From positions 1 through 43,570 of the forward strand of contig JBCDBL010000013.1 of assembly GCA_039183635.1 (NCBI GenBank): 43,570 nucleotides of DNA, in the 5' to 3' direction. The position numbers and the translations under genes are program-made. The DNA is from JBCDBL01 sp039183635. GTDB lineage: Bacteria; Pseudomonadota; Alphaproteobacteria; Caulobacterales; Parvularculaceae. Positions 8,301-16,156 of the stretch are shown piece after piece. Under the pieces are notes generated by a model. The model did no database searches and was not told the origin of the DNA. It was given only the letters and a program-made list of their open reading frames with translations. Each line of letters starts with the position of its first letter. Position 1 is the stretch's first letter.

Positions 8301-8320
8301 TCGTTAACGTTCGTTAACGA
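8301..8320. promoter_or_regulatory. doubled GTTAAC motif upstream of divL
   Basis: The decamer TCGTTAACGT/TCGTTAACGA occurs twice in tandem, with the two GTTAAC palindromes exactly 10 bp apart, 45-65 bp upstream of the divL start. The two TTAA cores are separated by six bases, one short of the CtrA consensus TTAA-N7-TTAA. It may be a regulator site on one face of the helix. Which protein binds is unknown. Confidence 0.45.
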
Positions 8321-8601
8321 AACCGCTCGGCTACCTCTTCCTGACCCTTATGGGAATAGGGGCCCAAACACAACCGAAACCGCAACATTTGCGCTTTTTG
8401 TCACGTCGCCCGCGCCCGTGGCGGCAAAAAAGTTTTTTCCTGTCACAGGATGATTATAGCGCGCGGCGCAGCGGCGCAGCGGCGTTGCCGAGCGGCCGAG
8501 TGCGACATTTAAGTCGCGCTTTGCGGAAGATTTGCCTCCAGCGGGCCTTTAGCGCGTCTGTACAATTGCAGATAGGATTAATTGGCATAACATTAGGTCA
8601 T

Positions 8602-8607
8602 TATAAT
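8602..8607 (+). promoter_or_regulatory. candidate -10 box of the TonB receptor gene
   Basis: A perfect TATAAT lies in an AT-rich stretch 61 bases before the ATG. No good -35 hexamer is found at the right spacing (TAATTG at 8579-8584 is the nearest), so activation by another factor is possible. Confidence 0.35.
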
Positions 8608-8667
8608 CATTGAACGCGCAAAGGACTGGCGAACGGTCTGGCGTTCTTCGCGAAGGGAGATCTGGGA

Positions 8668-10953
8668 ATGCGGTTTTACACTCACTTGAAAGCGTCCGTT
8701 TCTGCGGCAGGCCTGCTGGTTTTGGGGGGCGGCCTTTTGGCGGCGGGGCCCGCCCAGGCGCAATTGGATGAGATCACCATCACGGCGGAACGCCGGGCGG
8801 ACACGCTGCAAAATGTGGCGATCGCAGTGACGGCGTTTTCGGCGGACGACCTTGATCTTAAGCAGATTAATGAACCTTTGGATCTTATTGACTATGTTCC
8901 GAACCTGATCGGGTCGAACAATACCGGCCTTGGCTCCGCGAACGTTTATTACATTCGCGGTCTCGGCAACACCGAAAGCATCGCCACATTCGATCCGCCT
9001 GTGGGCACCTACGTGGACGAGGTCTACATCGCCCGGCAAAATGGTAACAACATTTCCTTTTTCGATGTGGAACGCATTGAGGTTCTACGCGGTCCGCAAG
9101 GCACGCTGTTTGGCCGCAACACCACAGGCGGCGCGGTCAGTGTCGTGATGAAAAAACCTGGAGAGGAGTTGGGCGGTTTCGCCGAGCTTGGGTATGGGTC
9201 TTATGATCGGTTTACAAGCCGCGCCAGTGTTGATCTACCGTTGTCTGATAAGGTTCTGACCAAGCTGTCTGGCTTTTATGTCGAAGATGAGGGGTATGTA
9301 GACAACATCGCGACGGGTGAAAAACTGAACGGACAAGAGGCCTTCGGGGTGCGCGGGGACTTGCGTTTCTTGCTTGCGGAGAACGTTACGTGGGATGTTG
9401 CGGCCGACTATGTGGATGATGAGACCACGAACATATTGAATTATGTTGAAGGCGGATCGCCATTGCTTGCCAGTAACGATTCGGGCGACAGGGTAGCGAA
9501 CACAGGTCTTAGAACGTCCGGCGGTTCAGGCAGTTTGCTTGATCAGGCTCTGGCCGGTCAAGGGCTCGGCAGCTCCCAGGAATCGTTTTCCCTGACTTCG
9601 AATTTGGAGTTTGACACTGATTTTGGCGTTTTCAATATCATCACAGGATATCGGTCGCTTGACCAGAAATATGTCCTGGACTTTTTCGACGGCGGATTAG
9701 GTGGAGAACAATTCCTGGCTGGCGGATTTACAATCGCCAATGACGCCGAGCACGAACAATTCAGCCAGGAGATAAAGTTCTCCAATACTTTCATGGATGG
9801 GTTCGTCGACGTCATCGCTGGCGCGTATTTCTTCGTGGAAGATAATACGACGGACTTTGCAGATATTTTCGTTGCGGCGGACCTCGATCCGGGTCCGGGC
9901 TTTAATCCTACGCCTGGCGTAACGGCCAACCGAATCATCGAAAATACACTTGACTCCCTAGCCGTGTACGCTCAGGCGGACTTTCATCCGACCGATAAGC
10001 TTACGCTTACCGCGGGCTTGCGCTGGACTGAAGAGGACAAGGAGATTGAGTTTTTCGATAAAACTGGTGGCGGTTTGAATACCGCCGCCATAGCCGCTGC
10101 CGGGATCCCCACGGAACAAACCCAGGCGCTTGTGACGCCGCGTTTCGTTGCCGACTATAAGGTGACAGATGACGTCAGCTTCTTCGCGTCCGCAACTAAC
10201 GGTTTTAAATCCGGAGGCTGGAACGCACGCAGCAGCAATCCTGCCCTGTTACAGGCTTTTGATGCTGAGGTTGTATGGTCCTACGAGGCGGGCTTGCGAT
10301 CGCAATGGTTTGAAGACCGTTTCCGCGCTAACATCACGGCCTTTTTCATGGACGTAGAAGATTTCCAAATTCCGTCCGCTTTCAACGACGGCAGCGGTTC
10401 TCTTCAATTCATCACCGGCAATTTCGCTGGTCTTGAGAACAAGGGTGTTGAGATCGAATTGGAGGCGGCGCCGATCGATAACCTCAATCTTTACGCAAGC
10501 GTCGGCATACAAGATTCAGAGTATGTAGATCTTGCGCCGGCAACGGCGCAACAGTTCGCAGATGCTCAAACCGATCCAAGTTTATGCGGCCGTGGTATTG
10601 TTGCGCCGAGCTGTCAGATATCCGAGCCTGTGCGCGCCCCTGACGTGACGGCGACATTCGGCGGGTCTTACGAATTCAAACCGACAGACATGCCGTATTA
10701 CGTTCGTCCAAGTCTCAACGTTAGATATGTCGGCGAGAATTTCACAGGTACGTCGAATCTGGCGAATTCGCTTGAAGACGGCTACTGGTTACTGAACGCT
10801 GGGGCTGCGTTTGGTGAGGAAAACAGTCGCTGGACGATCATTGTGGATTGCCGAAACTGTACTGACGAGGTTTTCATAACTTCAAACCTGCCGCCAACTG
10901 TGTATTTGAATGAGCCTCGGCGTTGGTCTGTACGATTGCGCCTGCAACAGTAG
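8668..10953 (+). CDS. TonB-dependent outer-membrane receptor
   Basis: The start is ATG 8668 with AAGGGAGA upstream. The 761-residue protein begins with a signal peptide (about residues 1-32, cleaved near AQAQ), then a TonB-box-like and plug region (LDEITITAERRADTLQNVAIAV; RGLGNT; VLRGPQGTLFGRNTTGGAVSV, about residues 148-168), and then a long 22-strand-type beta-barrel. These receptors import large or scarce ligands across the outer membrane, powered by TonB-ExbB-ExbD. The alphaproteobacterial type that begins ITITAERR has mostly unknown substrates; no iron-linked gene is nearby. The C-terminus ends LRLQQ rather than in the usual aromatic residue. Base composition is lower in GC than in the flanks, as is common for barrels. 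A rho-independent terminator follows, and the esterase gene is next. Confidence 0.94.
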   Translation: MRFYTHLKASVSAAGLLVLGGGLLAAGPAQAQLDEITITAERRADTLQNVAIAVTAFSADDLDLKQINEPLDLIDYVPNLIGSNNTGLGSANVYYIRGLGNTESIATFDPPVGTYVDEVYIARQNGNNISFFDVERIEVLRGPQGTLFGRNTTGGAVSVVMKKPGEELGGFAELGYGSYDRFTSRASVDLPLSDKVLTKLSGFYVEDEGYVDNIATGEKLNGQEAFGVRGDLRFLLAENVTWDVAADYVDDETTNILNYVEGGSPLLASNDSGDRVANTGLRTSGGSGSLLDQALAGQGLGSSQESFSLTSNLEFDTDFGVFNIITGYRSLDQKYVLDFFDGGLGGEQFLAGGFTIANDAEHEQFSQEIKFSNTFMDGFVDVIAGAYFFVEDNTTDFADIFVAADLDPGPGFNPTPGVTANRIIENTLDSLAVYAQADFHPTDKLTLTAGLRWTEEDKEIEFFDKTGGGLNTAAIAAAGIPTEQTQALVTPRFVADYKVTDDVSFFASATNGFKSGGWNARSSNPALLQAFDAEVVWSYEAGLRSQWFEDRFRANITAFFMDVEDFQIPSAFNDGSGSLQFITGNFAGLENKGVEIELEAAPIDNLNLYASVGIQDSEYVDLAPATAQQFADAQTDPSLCGRGIVAPSCQISEPVRAPDVTATFGGSYEFKPTDMPYYVRPSLNVRYVGENFTGTSNLANSLEDGYWLLNAGAAFGEENSRWTIIVDCRNCTDEVFITSNLPPTVYLNEPRRWSVRLRLQQ

Positions 10954-10980
10954 CTTAAACGCGTCATCATCTTTAGTTTA

Positions 10981-11010
10981 AAACCGGGCCGTTTAAAGCC
11001 CGGTTTTTTT
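10981..11010 (+). terminator. rho-independent terminator after the TonB receptor gene
   Basis: AAACCGGGC and GCCCGGTTT pair around the loop CGTTTAAA, and the right arm runs into a seven-T tract. It stands 27 bp after the receptor stop and just before the esterase ribosome binding site, so esterase expression may come from read-through or a very close promoter. Confidence 0.85.
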
Positions 11011-11022
11011 CAGGAGTTCCGC

Positions 11023-11856
11023 ATGAACAGACGGTTTTTTTTAAGTTACGCCAGTGCGGGCGCTGTTTTGGCTGGCGGCGGGGGGGCGACGGCGTCGGAC
11101 CGGGAAAAGACGTCACATGTTTTCGTGTTAGTGCACGGCGCCTGGCATGGCGGTTGGTGTTGGCGTCACGTGAAGGCGGTGTTGCAAGGGCAGGGGCACC
11201 GAGTTTTTACGCCGACACTGACGGGGCTTGGCGAACGATCCCACCTGTTTTCCGCCGAGATTGGACTTGAAACCCATATTCAAGACCTTGTTAACCTCAT
11301 AGAGTGGGAGGAGCTCAACAATATTGTTCTGGTCGCCCATTCTTATGGCGGCATGCCGGCGACGGGTGTTGTTGATCGTCTGAAATCCCGAATACGCCAT
11401 ATTGTCTATCTCGACGCTGGCGTTCCGACTGATGGCGATAGCTTTGTATCGGAGGGGGACGAGCTGTCGCCGGAGGCGTTGGCGGCAAGCGAGGCCGCTG
11501 TACGCGCCTTGGCGCCGGACGGCGTTGCTTTGGCAACGTTCCCGGCGGTGATGTTTGGTGTGCCGGCGACGGACAAAGATACGGTTGCTTGGCTGGACCG
11601 GCGGTTGACCCCGCACCCCTTGAAAACCTGGCTGGATCCGATCAGCCTACCTAATGGCGGCTCTGACGGATTGCCACGAACATATATTCATTGCACTGCG
11701 CCAGTTTTGCAACAATCCAGCTTTCCCTATCACGCTGCTATCGCTAAAGCTGATCCTGCGTGGCGCTACGATGAGATTGCGACAGGGCATGACGCTATGG
11801 TGACCGCGCCGCTTGAGACCGCACGCCTCATCCTGGCTGCTGCAACAGCGAGTTGA
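11023..11856 (+). CDS. alpha/beta-hydrolase fold esterase, probably exported
   Basis: The 277-residue protein starts with MNRRFFLSYASAGAVLAGG, which resembles a twin-arginine (Tat) signal with the RRxFL pattern followed by a hydrophobic, glycine-rich stretch. The mature part has the oxyanion motif LVHGAWHGGWCW (residues 37-48), the nucleophile elbow AHSYGG with S107, and the catalytic histidine in TGHDAM near the end. The pattern matches the EstC/salicylate-esterase branch of the fold (GAWHGGWCW and GLGERSHL are typical). These enzymes cleave carboxyl esters. The position directly behind a TonB receptor suggests a periplasmic enzyme acting on the imported ligand, but the pair could also be chance neighbours. 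Confidence 0.88.
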   Translation: MNRRFFLSYASAGAVLAGGGGATASDREKTSHVFVLVHGAWHGGWCWRHVKAVLQGQGHRVFTPTLTGLGERSHLFSAEIGLETHIQDLVNLIEWEELNNIVLVAHSYGGMPATGVVDRLKSRIRHIVYLDAGVPTDGDSFVSEGDELSPEALAASEAAVRALAPDGVALATFPAVMFGVPATDKDTVAWLDRRLTPHPLKTWLDPISLPNGGSDGLPRTYIHCTAPVLQQSSFPYHAAIAKADPAWRYDEIATGHDAMVTAPLETARLILAAATAS

Positions 11857-11924
11857 CCATGCTCTGTCAGCTAAATCGCACAGTTGTTGCGAAGGCATGG
11901 CGCATCCAGGGTTCTGTAATGTAA

Positions 11925-11952
11925 AACGGCCGCTTCTATTGAAGCGGCCGTT
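11925..11952 (-). terminator. strong hairpin terminator of ahcY (possibly bidirectional)
   Basis: A perfect 12-bp stem (AACGGCCGCTTC with GAAGCGGCCGTT) closes on a four-base loop. Read on the minus strand it follows the ahcY stop by 27 bp and is trailed by a short T run. On the plus strand it could also end the esterase transcript, though no T tract follows there. Confidence 0.8.
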
Positions 11953-11979
11953 CCAATTTGTAGTGCATGAAAAGCCGTA

Positions 11980-13377
11980 TCAGTACCGATAGTGTTCCGG
12001 CTTGAACGGGCCTTCCGTCGATACGCCGATATAGTCGGCTTGTTCCTGGGAGAGTTTGGTCAGTTGCGCGCCGACTTTGTCGAGGTGGAGGGCGGCGACT
12101 TTCTCGTCCAAATGCTTCGGCAAGACGTACACTTCGTTCTTGTAGTCCCCGCCATTGTTCCACAGCTCCATCTGCGCCAGCGTCTGGTTGGTGAAAGAGG
12201 CGGACATCACGAAGCTTGGGTGGCCTGTGGCGTTGCCGAGATTTAACAAACGGCCTTCCGACAACAGAATAATCCGCTTGCCGTCGGGAAACTCGATCAA
12301 GTCGACCTGCGGCTTGACGTTCGTCCACTTGCAATTGCGCAGACCCTCGACCTGGATTTCATTGTCGAAATGGCCGATGTTGCCGACGATAGCCATGTCC
12401 TTCATGGCGCGCATATGGTCGACGGTGAGAATGTCCTTGTTGCCGGTGGCGGTGACGAAAACGTCCGCCCGCGGCGCGGCTTCGTCGAGGGTGACGACCT
12501 CATAGCCGTCCATGGCCGCTTGCAAGGCGCAGATCGGATCGACCTCCGTCACCATCACCCGGGCGCCGGCGCCGCGCAGACTTTCCGCCGAGCCTTTGCC
12601 GACATCGCCATAGCCCGCGACGAGGGCCACCTTGCCGGCGAGCATCGTGTCCGTCGCCCGGCGAATGCCGTCCACAAGGCTTTCCCGGCAGCCATACTTG
12701 TTGTCGAATTTCGACTTGGTGACGCTGTCATTGACGTTGATCGCCGGGAACGGCAATTGGCCGGCCTTTTGACGTTGGTAGAGACGCAGGACGCCGGTGG
12801 TGGTTTCTTCCGTGACGCCCTTAATGCTGTCGCGCAATTTCGAGTACCAGCCGGGGTTCGCCGCAAGACGTTTTTTGATGGTCGCAAAAAGATATTCTTC
12901 TTCTTCGTTCGATGGATTGTCGAGTACGGACGGGTTCGTCTCCGCTTCCGCGCCGAGCAGCACCAGCAAAGTGGCGTCGCCGCCATCGTCGAGGATCATG
13001 TTGGCGACCTCGCCGTTCGGCCATTCGAAAATCTTGTCCGCATACTCCCAGTATTCTTCCAACGTTTCGCCTTTAACCGCGAAGACCGGCGTGCCGGCCG
13101 CGGCGATGGCGGCGGCGGCGTGGTCCTGGGTTGAATAAATGTTGCAAGACGCCCAACGCACATCTGCGCCGAGGGCTTCCAACGTTTGGATCAAGACGGC
13201 GGTCTGAATGGTCATGTGCAGGGAGCCGGCGATGCGCGCGCCCTTCAAAGGCTGCTTTGCGCCATATTCTTCCCGCAGCGCCATCAGGCCGGGCATTTCC
13301 GTCTCGGCGATTTCAATCTCCTTGTTGCCGAACTCGGCGAGGGAGATGTCTTTGACGATATAATCTTCAGCGGCCAT
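11980..13377 (-). CDS. ahcY: adenosylhomocysteinase (S-adenosyl-L-homocysteine hydrolase)
   Basis: I start at ATG 13377 (MAAEDYIVKD, 465 aa); the longer upstream frame adds a non-homologous leader. Conserved motifs run throughout: CNIYSTQDHAAAAIAAAGTPVFA, AINVNDSVTKSKFDNKYGCRESLVDGI, the Rossmann segment VAGYGDVGKGSAES, TEVDPICALQAAMDGYEV, and the C-terminal KLSQEQADYIGV with the PFKPEHYRY ending that closes the NAD site. The tetrameric cytosolic enzyme hydrolyses S-adenosylhomocysteine to adenosine and homocysteine, relieving product inhibition of methyltransferases. In rhizobia, ahcY lies directly before the divL-type kinase gene. Here the same order and strand are kept, but the receptor-esterase pair lies between them. 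No SAH-riboswitch-like fold is evident in the 114-bp leader region. Confidence 0.97.
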   Translation of the reverse strand: MAAEDYIVKDISLAEFGNKEIEIAETEMPGLMALREEYGAKQPLKGARIAGSLHMTIQTAVLIQTLEALGADVRWASCNIYSTQDHAAAAIAAAGTPVFAVKGETLEEYWEYADKIFEWPNGEVANMILDDGGDATLLVLLGAEAETNPSVLDNPSNEEEEYLFATIKKRLAANPGWYSKLRDSIKGVTEETTTGVLRLYQRQKAGQLPFPAINVNDSVTKSKFDNKYGCRESLVDGIRRATDTMLAGKVALVAGYGDVGKGSAESLRGAGARVMVTEVDPICALQAAMDGYEVVTLDEAAPRADVFVTATGNKDILTVDHMRAMKDMAIVGNIGHFDNEIQVEGLRNCKWTNVKPQVDLIEFPDGKRIILLSEGRLLNLGNATGHPSFVMSASFTNQTLAQMELWNNGGDYKNEVYVLPKHLDEKVAALHLDKVGAQLTKLSQEQADYIGVSTEGPFKPEHYRY

Positions 13378-13448
13378 AAGCGCGGGCTCCTTCAGGCGGT
13401 AGAGAATGTAAAATTTAGTTTGCGGCTTATAACAGGGCCACGCTCCGT

Positions 13449-13488
13449 CGCCAAGACACATATAAAGATTTCTTTATATGTCTTGGCG
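13449..13488. repeat. long inverted repeat between the 363-aa gene and ahcY
   Basis: CGCCAAGAC plus ATATAAAG pairs with CTTTATAT plus GTCTTGGCG, a 17-bp stem with a two-base bulge and a four-base loop. It begins three bases after the stop of the upstream gene and lies 72 bp before ahcY. No T tract follows on the minus strand, so it may be a 3'-end stabiliser, an inefficient terminator or an operator. Confidence 0.7.
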
Positions 13489-13491
13489 GAT

Positions 13492-14583
13492 CTATTGGGT
13501 TTGGTTGATCACCTGGTAAAAGGCGTTCAGACGATCGAAGGGAAGGCGCACCCCGTCGTATCCTTTGGCGAATGTCCGCCAGGCATAGGCCGACTGCTCC
13601 AACCGCCCCAGGGCTGCGCCCAGGGTCCAGAAATGCTGGCGCGCATCGCGCATAAAATCTATGAACGGGGTGATGTTGCGTTCCCGGCCGACAAAGGACT
13701 CGAATGTGCGCTGATAGGCCTGCAAGGTTTCGACGGCGCTCACCCAGGTGGCGCGATAGCGTTTTCTCGCTGTTGACGCGGCGTTGTCGATAAGTTCCGC
13801 GGCCTCTCCGGTGAGGCTCTCGCGCGGCCGACGGTTTTCAGAGAGCCACACGGCGAAACGTTTCAGGTGAGGCGCGAGGGCGACGAATTCTTCTTCAAAA
13901 TAGGTGATGCCGCACCAGGAATGAAAAATGTCTCCCGCTTCGTGTTCTGGAAGATCGAGGGCTTTGATCAAGGGGCGGATGCGATCCAGCTCCTTGTTCT
14001 CCCAAATACGCGCTGCGAAGGTGTCGAGCGAGCGGTCCATCGCCCCGTTTGTATTTTCCAGTGCGGCGATTATGATCGGCCGTATACGATTTTTAATACG
14101 TGTTTTGACGAGGTGCACGTGGTGCGGATCGACATTGAAGAAGGCGGGTTCCAGGGCGTATCCTGAGCGTTCAAAGGCGTCATGCAAAAGGAACGGGTTG
14201 AATGTGGGCGCATCGGTGAAAACGTCGAGGATGTCCGCATCCCTTTGCAGGTCTTCAGGTTCTTGTGCGATGGAGAAAAAGGCTTTGCCGTTTTTTGAAA
14301 AATCGGTGAACCGTTCTCTGGAGTAAAAAAAAGATTGGCCTCCGTCCTGGGGCGCTTTGGGGTCGAAAGGTAAGTAGACAAGGGTGCGTACCGGCGACTG
14401 TTTGGGGGTTTGGCCTTGGTCGTCCGTATCAAGATACTTCAAGAATATCGCCCTGTTTAAAGACCGTGAGCGAAACAGGCGCTGTGCGTCCTCTTGTTCT
14501 TCAAGCTTTGCGGTGATCGCGCCAAGGTCGAACTTGCGCGTCGGTCCGGCAGACAGAAACGTTTTAAGGGTGTCGCGGTCCAT
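13492..14583 (-). CDS. conserved hypothetical protein, 363 aa
   Basis: I do not recognise this protein. It is soluble, has no signal peptide, and is rich in aromatic and charged residues. The N-terminal part (LDTDDQGQTPKQSPVRTLVYLPFDP, FFYSRERF, FFSIAQEPEDLQRDADILDVFTDAPTFNPFLLHDAFERSG) looks mixed alpha/beta, and the rest is helical. It contains a possible metal-binding patch, DPHHVHLVKTR near residue 153, and a HSWCGITYFEEEF motif near 225. The NPFLL/DAFERSG region is the most motif-like part. It starts three bases after the stop of the PilZ-like gene on the same strand, so the two form a likely operon, and I infer a shared function. Possible roles include an effector or partner of cyclic-di-GMP signalling, but no direct evidence exists. 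Confidence 0.82.
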   Translation of the reverse strand: MDRDTLKTFLSAGPTRKFDLGAITAKLEEQEDAQRLFRSRSLNRAIFLKYLDTDDQGQTPKQSPVRTLVYLPFDPKAPQDGGQSFFYSRERFTDFSKNGKAFFSIAQEPEDLQRDADILDVFTDAPTFNPFLLHDAFERSGYALEPAFFNVDPHHVHLVKTRIKNRIRPIIIAALENTNGAMDRSLDTFAARIWENKELDRIRPLIKALDLPEHEAGDIFHSWCGITYFEEEFVALAPHLKRFAVWLSENRRPRESLTGEAAELIDNAASTARKRYRATWVSAVETLQAYQRTFESFVGRERNITPFIDFMRDARQHFWTLGAALGRLEQSAYAWRTFAKGYDGVRLPFDRLNAFYQVINQTQ

Positions 14584-14586
14584 CGC

Positions 14587-14964
14587 TTAGTCGTTCCACA
14601 AGTCCGGGTTTAAATCGTCGACATGGAAAGACTTGTGGGCGTTCAGGATGTCATCCCATTCCGGCAGGCCGGGGGCGTACTCGAAAACCGCACAATAGGC
14701 GTCCTGGCGAATGAAGCCGGCTTCCGTTTTGTGGATTGGCGTTGCGGGCCCGTCTTTTTCCGATACGAATGTCACCGTCACGCGCGCCCCGGTGGAAAAA
14801 TCATCGCCTGAGCGGTCAATCCGCACCGAGGAGCGTGAAATATCGATCACATCGTAACGTTTGGAGCCGATTTCGACGCCCATGCCGTCGACGAGGAAAC
14901 GAGGCTCTTTGCGGCCGGGCAATCCGTCCGCGGGGATGGATGAAGGTGTGCGCGCGTTTGTCAT
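14587..14964 (-). CDS. PilZ-domain-like protein
   Basis: The 125-residue protein reads like a single PilZ domain. It has an RxxxR-type motif (GRKEPRF, about residues 17-23), a short strand pair (VDGMGVEIGSKRYDVIDIS) and a second motif DISRSSVRI, where canonical PilZ domains have D/N-x-S-x-x-G. Here the glycine is serine, so cyclic-di-GMP binding may be weak or lost. Later strands (GARVTVTFVSE, IHKTEAGFIRQD, CAVFEYAPGL) fit the barrel. Degenerate single-domain PilZ proteins often act through partners, and the adjacent downstream 363-residue protein is the obvious candidate. The family assignment rests on motif pattern only. Confidence 0.65.
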   Translation of the reverse strand: MTNARTPSSIPADGLPGRKEPRFLVDGMGVEIGSKRYDVIDISRSSVRIDRSGDDFSTGARVTVTFVSEKDGPATPIHKTEAGFIRQDAYCAVFEYAPGLPEWDDILNAHKSFHVDDLNPDLWND

Positions 14965-15014
14965 GTCGCGTCCGTTGGCTTGAAGGTCACTGGGGCCAGC
15001 GTAACGCGCGTCGA

Positions 15015-15908
15015 TTAATATTCCTTTTCCGCTGCTCCGGCTTTGTAAAGCGCGTTCAGGCCTTCGCGATACGTCGGGTAGGCGAGAACGACGCCCAAGG
15101 CCTGCTTGATGCGGCCGTTGTCGACGTGTTTGTTTTCCTCAAAAAAGCGGCGTCCGGCCGGGCTGAGTTCAGCTTTTTCAAAGGGGACGGCGGGCGGCGC
15201 CGGGCGGCCCAACAGTTCGGCCGCGTAGGCGATGACATCCGCAGCGGACGCCGGGGCGTTGTCGACGACATTGTAAACGTCGCCGGAGCGGGGTTTCGCC
15301 ATCGCGGCGAGAAGCGTCTCGACAATATCGTCCACATGGATGCGATTAAGAACATGCCCAGGCTTTGTGATGCGAAACGCTGTTTTTCCAGCGATGAGGC
15401 GGGCGAGGGCGTTGCGCCCGGGGCCATAGATCCCGCCGAGGCGAAAAACGCCCACAGGGGCCTCGGTTTGTTCGGCAAGACCAAGCCATTCGGTTTCGGC
15501 GGCGGCGCGGCGGCGGCCCGTCTCGCTCACCGGCGCGGTCGGCGTTTCCTCGGTGACCGTCTTCCCCTTGGCGTCGCCGTAAACGCTTGTGGCGGACAGA
15601 TAGCCAAGCCAGGAGACGGTATGCGCGCGTCTTGCCATGTCGGCGCCGTGGAGCCTCAGGACGACATCGCCATCGTCGTCCGGCGGGATTGAGGAAACGA
15701 TATGCGTCGCCCGCCTCAGGACGTCATCGTGAAGCGGCGTTGTTGCATCGAACGGAACCAAACGCACCCCTTGCGGCTCGCCGCTTGCGCCGCTGTCTGC
15801 GCCGGGCCGTCGCGTGCCGATAATGCGCCACTGCGCATTGGCGGACAAAAGCCGCGTTGCAAGGGCTTTGGCGACATAGCCATATCCGAAACAGAGCAAA
15901 GTCAGCAT
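15015..15908 (-). CDS. NAD(P)-dependent SDR/epimerase-like protein (YeeZ-type)
   Basis: I start at ATG 15908 (MLTLLCFGYGYVAKAL, 297 aa), because the nucleotide-binding glycine motif GYGYVA belongs at the N-terminus; 24 bases of upstream frame are also open. It is a short Rossmann protein of the extended SDR group: IIGTRRPG, SSIPPDDDGD, LSATSVYGDAKG, VFRLGGIYGPGRN (about residue 176), NRIHVDDIV and GDVYNVVDN. The YeeZ-like branch lacks a well-defined reaction, and the substrate is unknown. In many alphaproteobacteria a similar gene follows gst and queG; here a cation transporter gene intervenes. It is transcribed away from the small membrane-protein gene. Confidence 0.85.
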   Translation of the reverse strand: MLTLLCFGYGYVAKALATRLLSANAQWRIIGTRRPGADSGASGEPQGVRLVPFDATTPLHDDVLRRATHIVSSIPPDDDGDVVLRLHGADMARRAHTVSWLGYLSATSVYGDAKGKTVTEETPTAPVSETGRRRAAAETEWLGLAEQTEAPVGVFRLGGIYGPGRNALARLIAGKTAFRITKPGHVLNRIHVDDIVETLLAAMAKPRSGDVYNVVDNAPASAADVIAYAAELLGRPAPPAVPFEKAELSPAGRRFFEENKHVDNGRIKQALGVVLAYPTYREGLNALYKAGAAEKEY

Positions 15909-15988
15909 TTTCCGCGTCTCGCGTTCACACATTTTCAGCGGTCTTTGGGCGATACTTGAAAAAGAACCGCTTTTTTAGAGGACGCATC

Positions 15989-16153
15989 ATGCTCGCCATT
16001 TGGTATTTCGTCTCGACCATCGTGAAAAGCAGGACAGTATGGTGCCTCGCCATCGGTCTGACTGTGGGCGTGGCGGCGGAGCGTCTTGGCGTCACGTCGA
16101 ACCTCGGACCGTCGCCGGATATTACGCCAAAGGTCGTGCGTGTTCAGCCCTAA
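15989..16153 (+). CDS. small single-span membrane protein, 54 aa
   Basis: This short frame starts at ATG 15989 with an AGAGGA ribosome binding site. The sequence MLAIWYFVSTIVKSR, followed by TVWCLAIGLTVGVAAERLGV, gives one or two membrane-inserted stretches and a short polar tail. It ends four bases before the stop of the convergent cation transporter gene. I do not recognise a family. The good start site and clean fit between neighbours make it a likely gene, but its size keeps confidence moderate. Confidence 0.6.
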   Translation: MLAIWYFVSTIVKSRTVWCLAIGLTVGVAAERLGVTSNLGPSPDITPKVVRVQP

Positions 16154-16156
16154 TGT

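Larger units (their letters stand above)
8257..8667. other. divergent control region between divL and the TonB receptor gene
   Basis: This 411-bp gap holds no convincing gene. From left to right it contains the doubled GTTAAC motif, a GC-rich stretch with two short GCGCAGCG-type direct repeats at about 8461-8484, a small hairpin (GCGAC, loop ATTTAA, GTCGC, 8501-8516) and an AT-rich end with a perfect TATAAT. Confidence 0.6.

Noticed and set aside
8350..8613. 87-codon plus-strand frame in the divL/TonB receptor gap
   Set aside because: No ribosome binding site, arginine/glutamine-rich translation, and it overlaps the promoter-like TATAAT of the receptor gene.
13378..13491. SAH or SAM riboswitch in front of ahcY
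   Set aside because: Only one bulged hairpin is seen, directly behind the upstream gene's stop; the multi-helix or pseudoknot layout of known SAH/SAM riboswitches is not visible.
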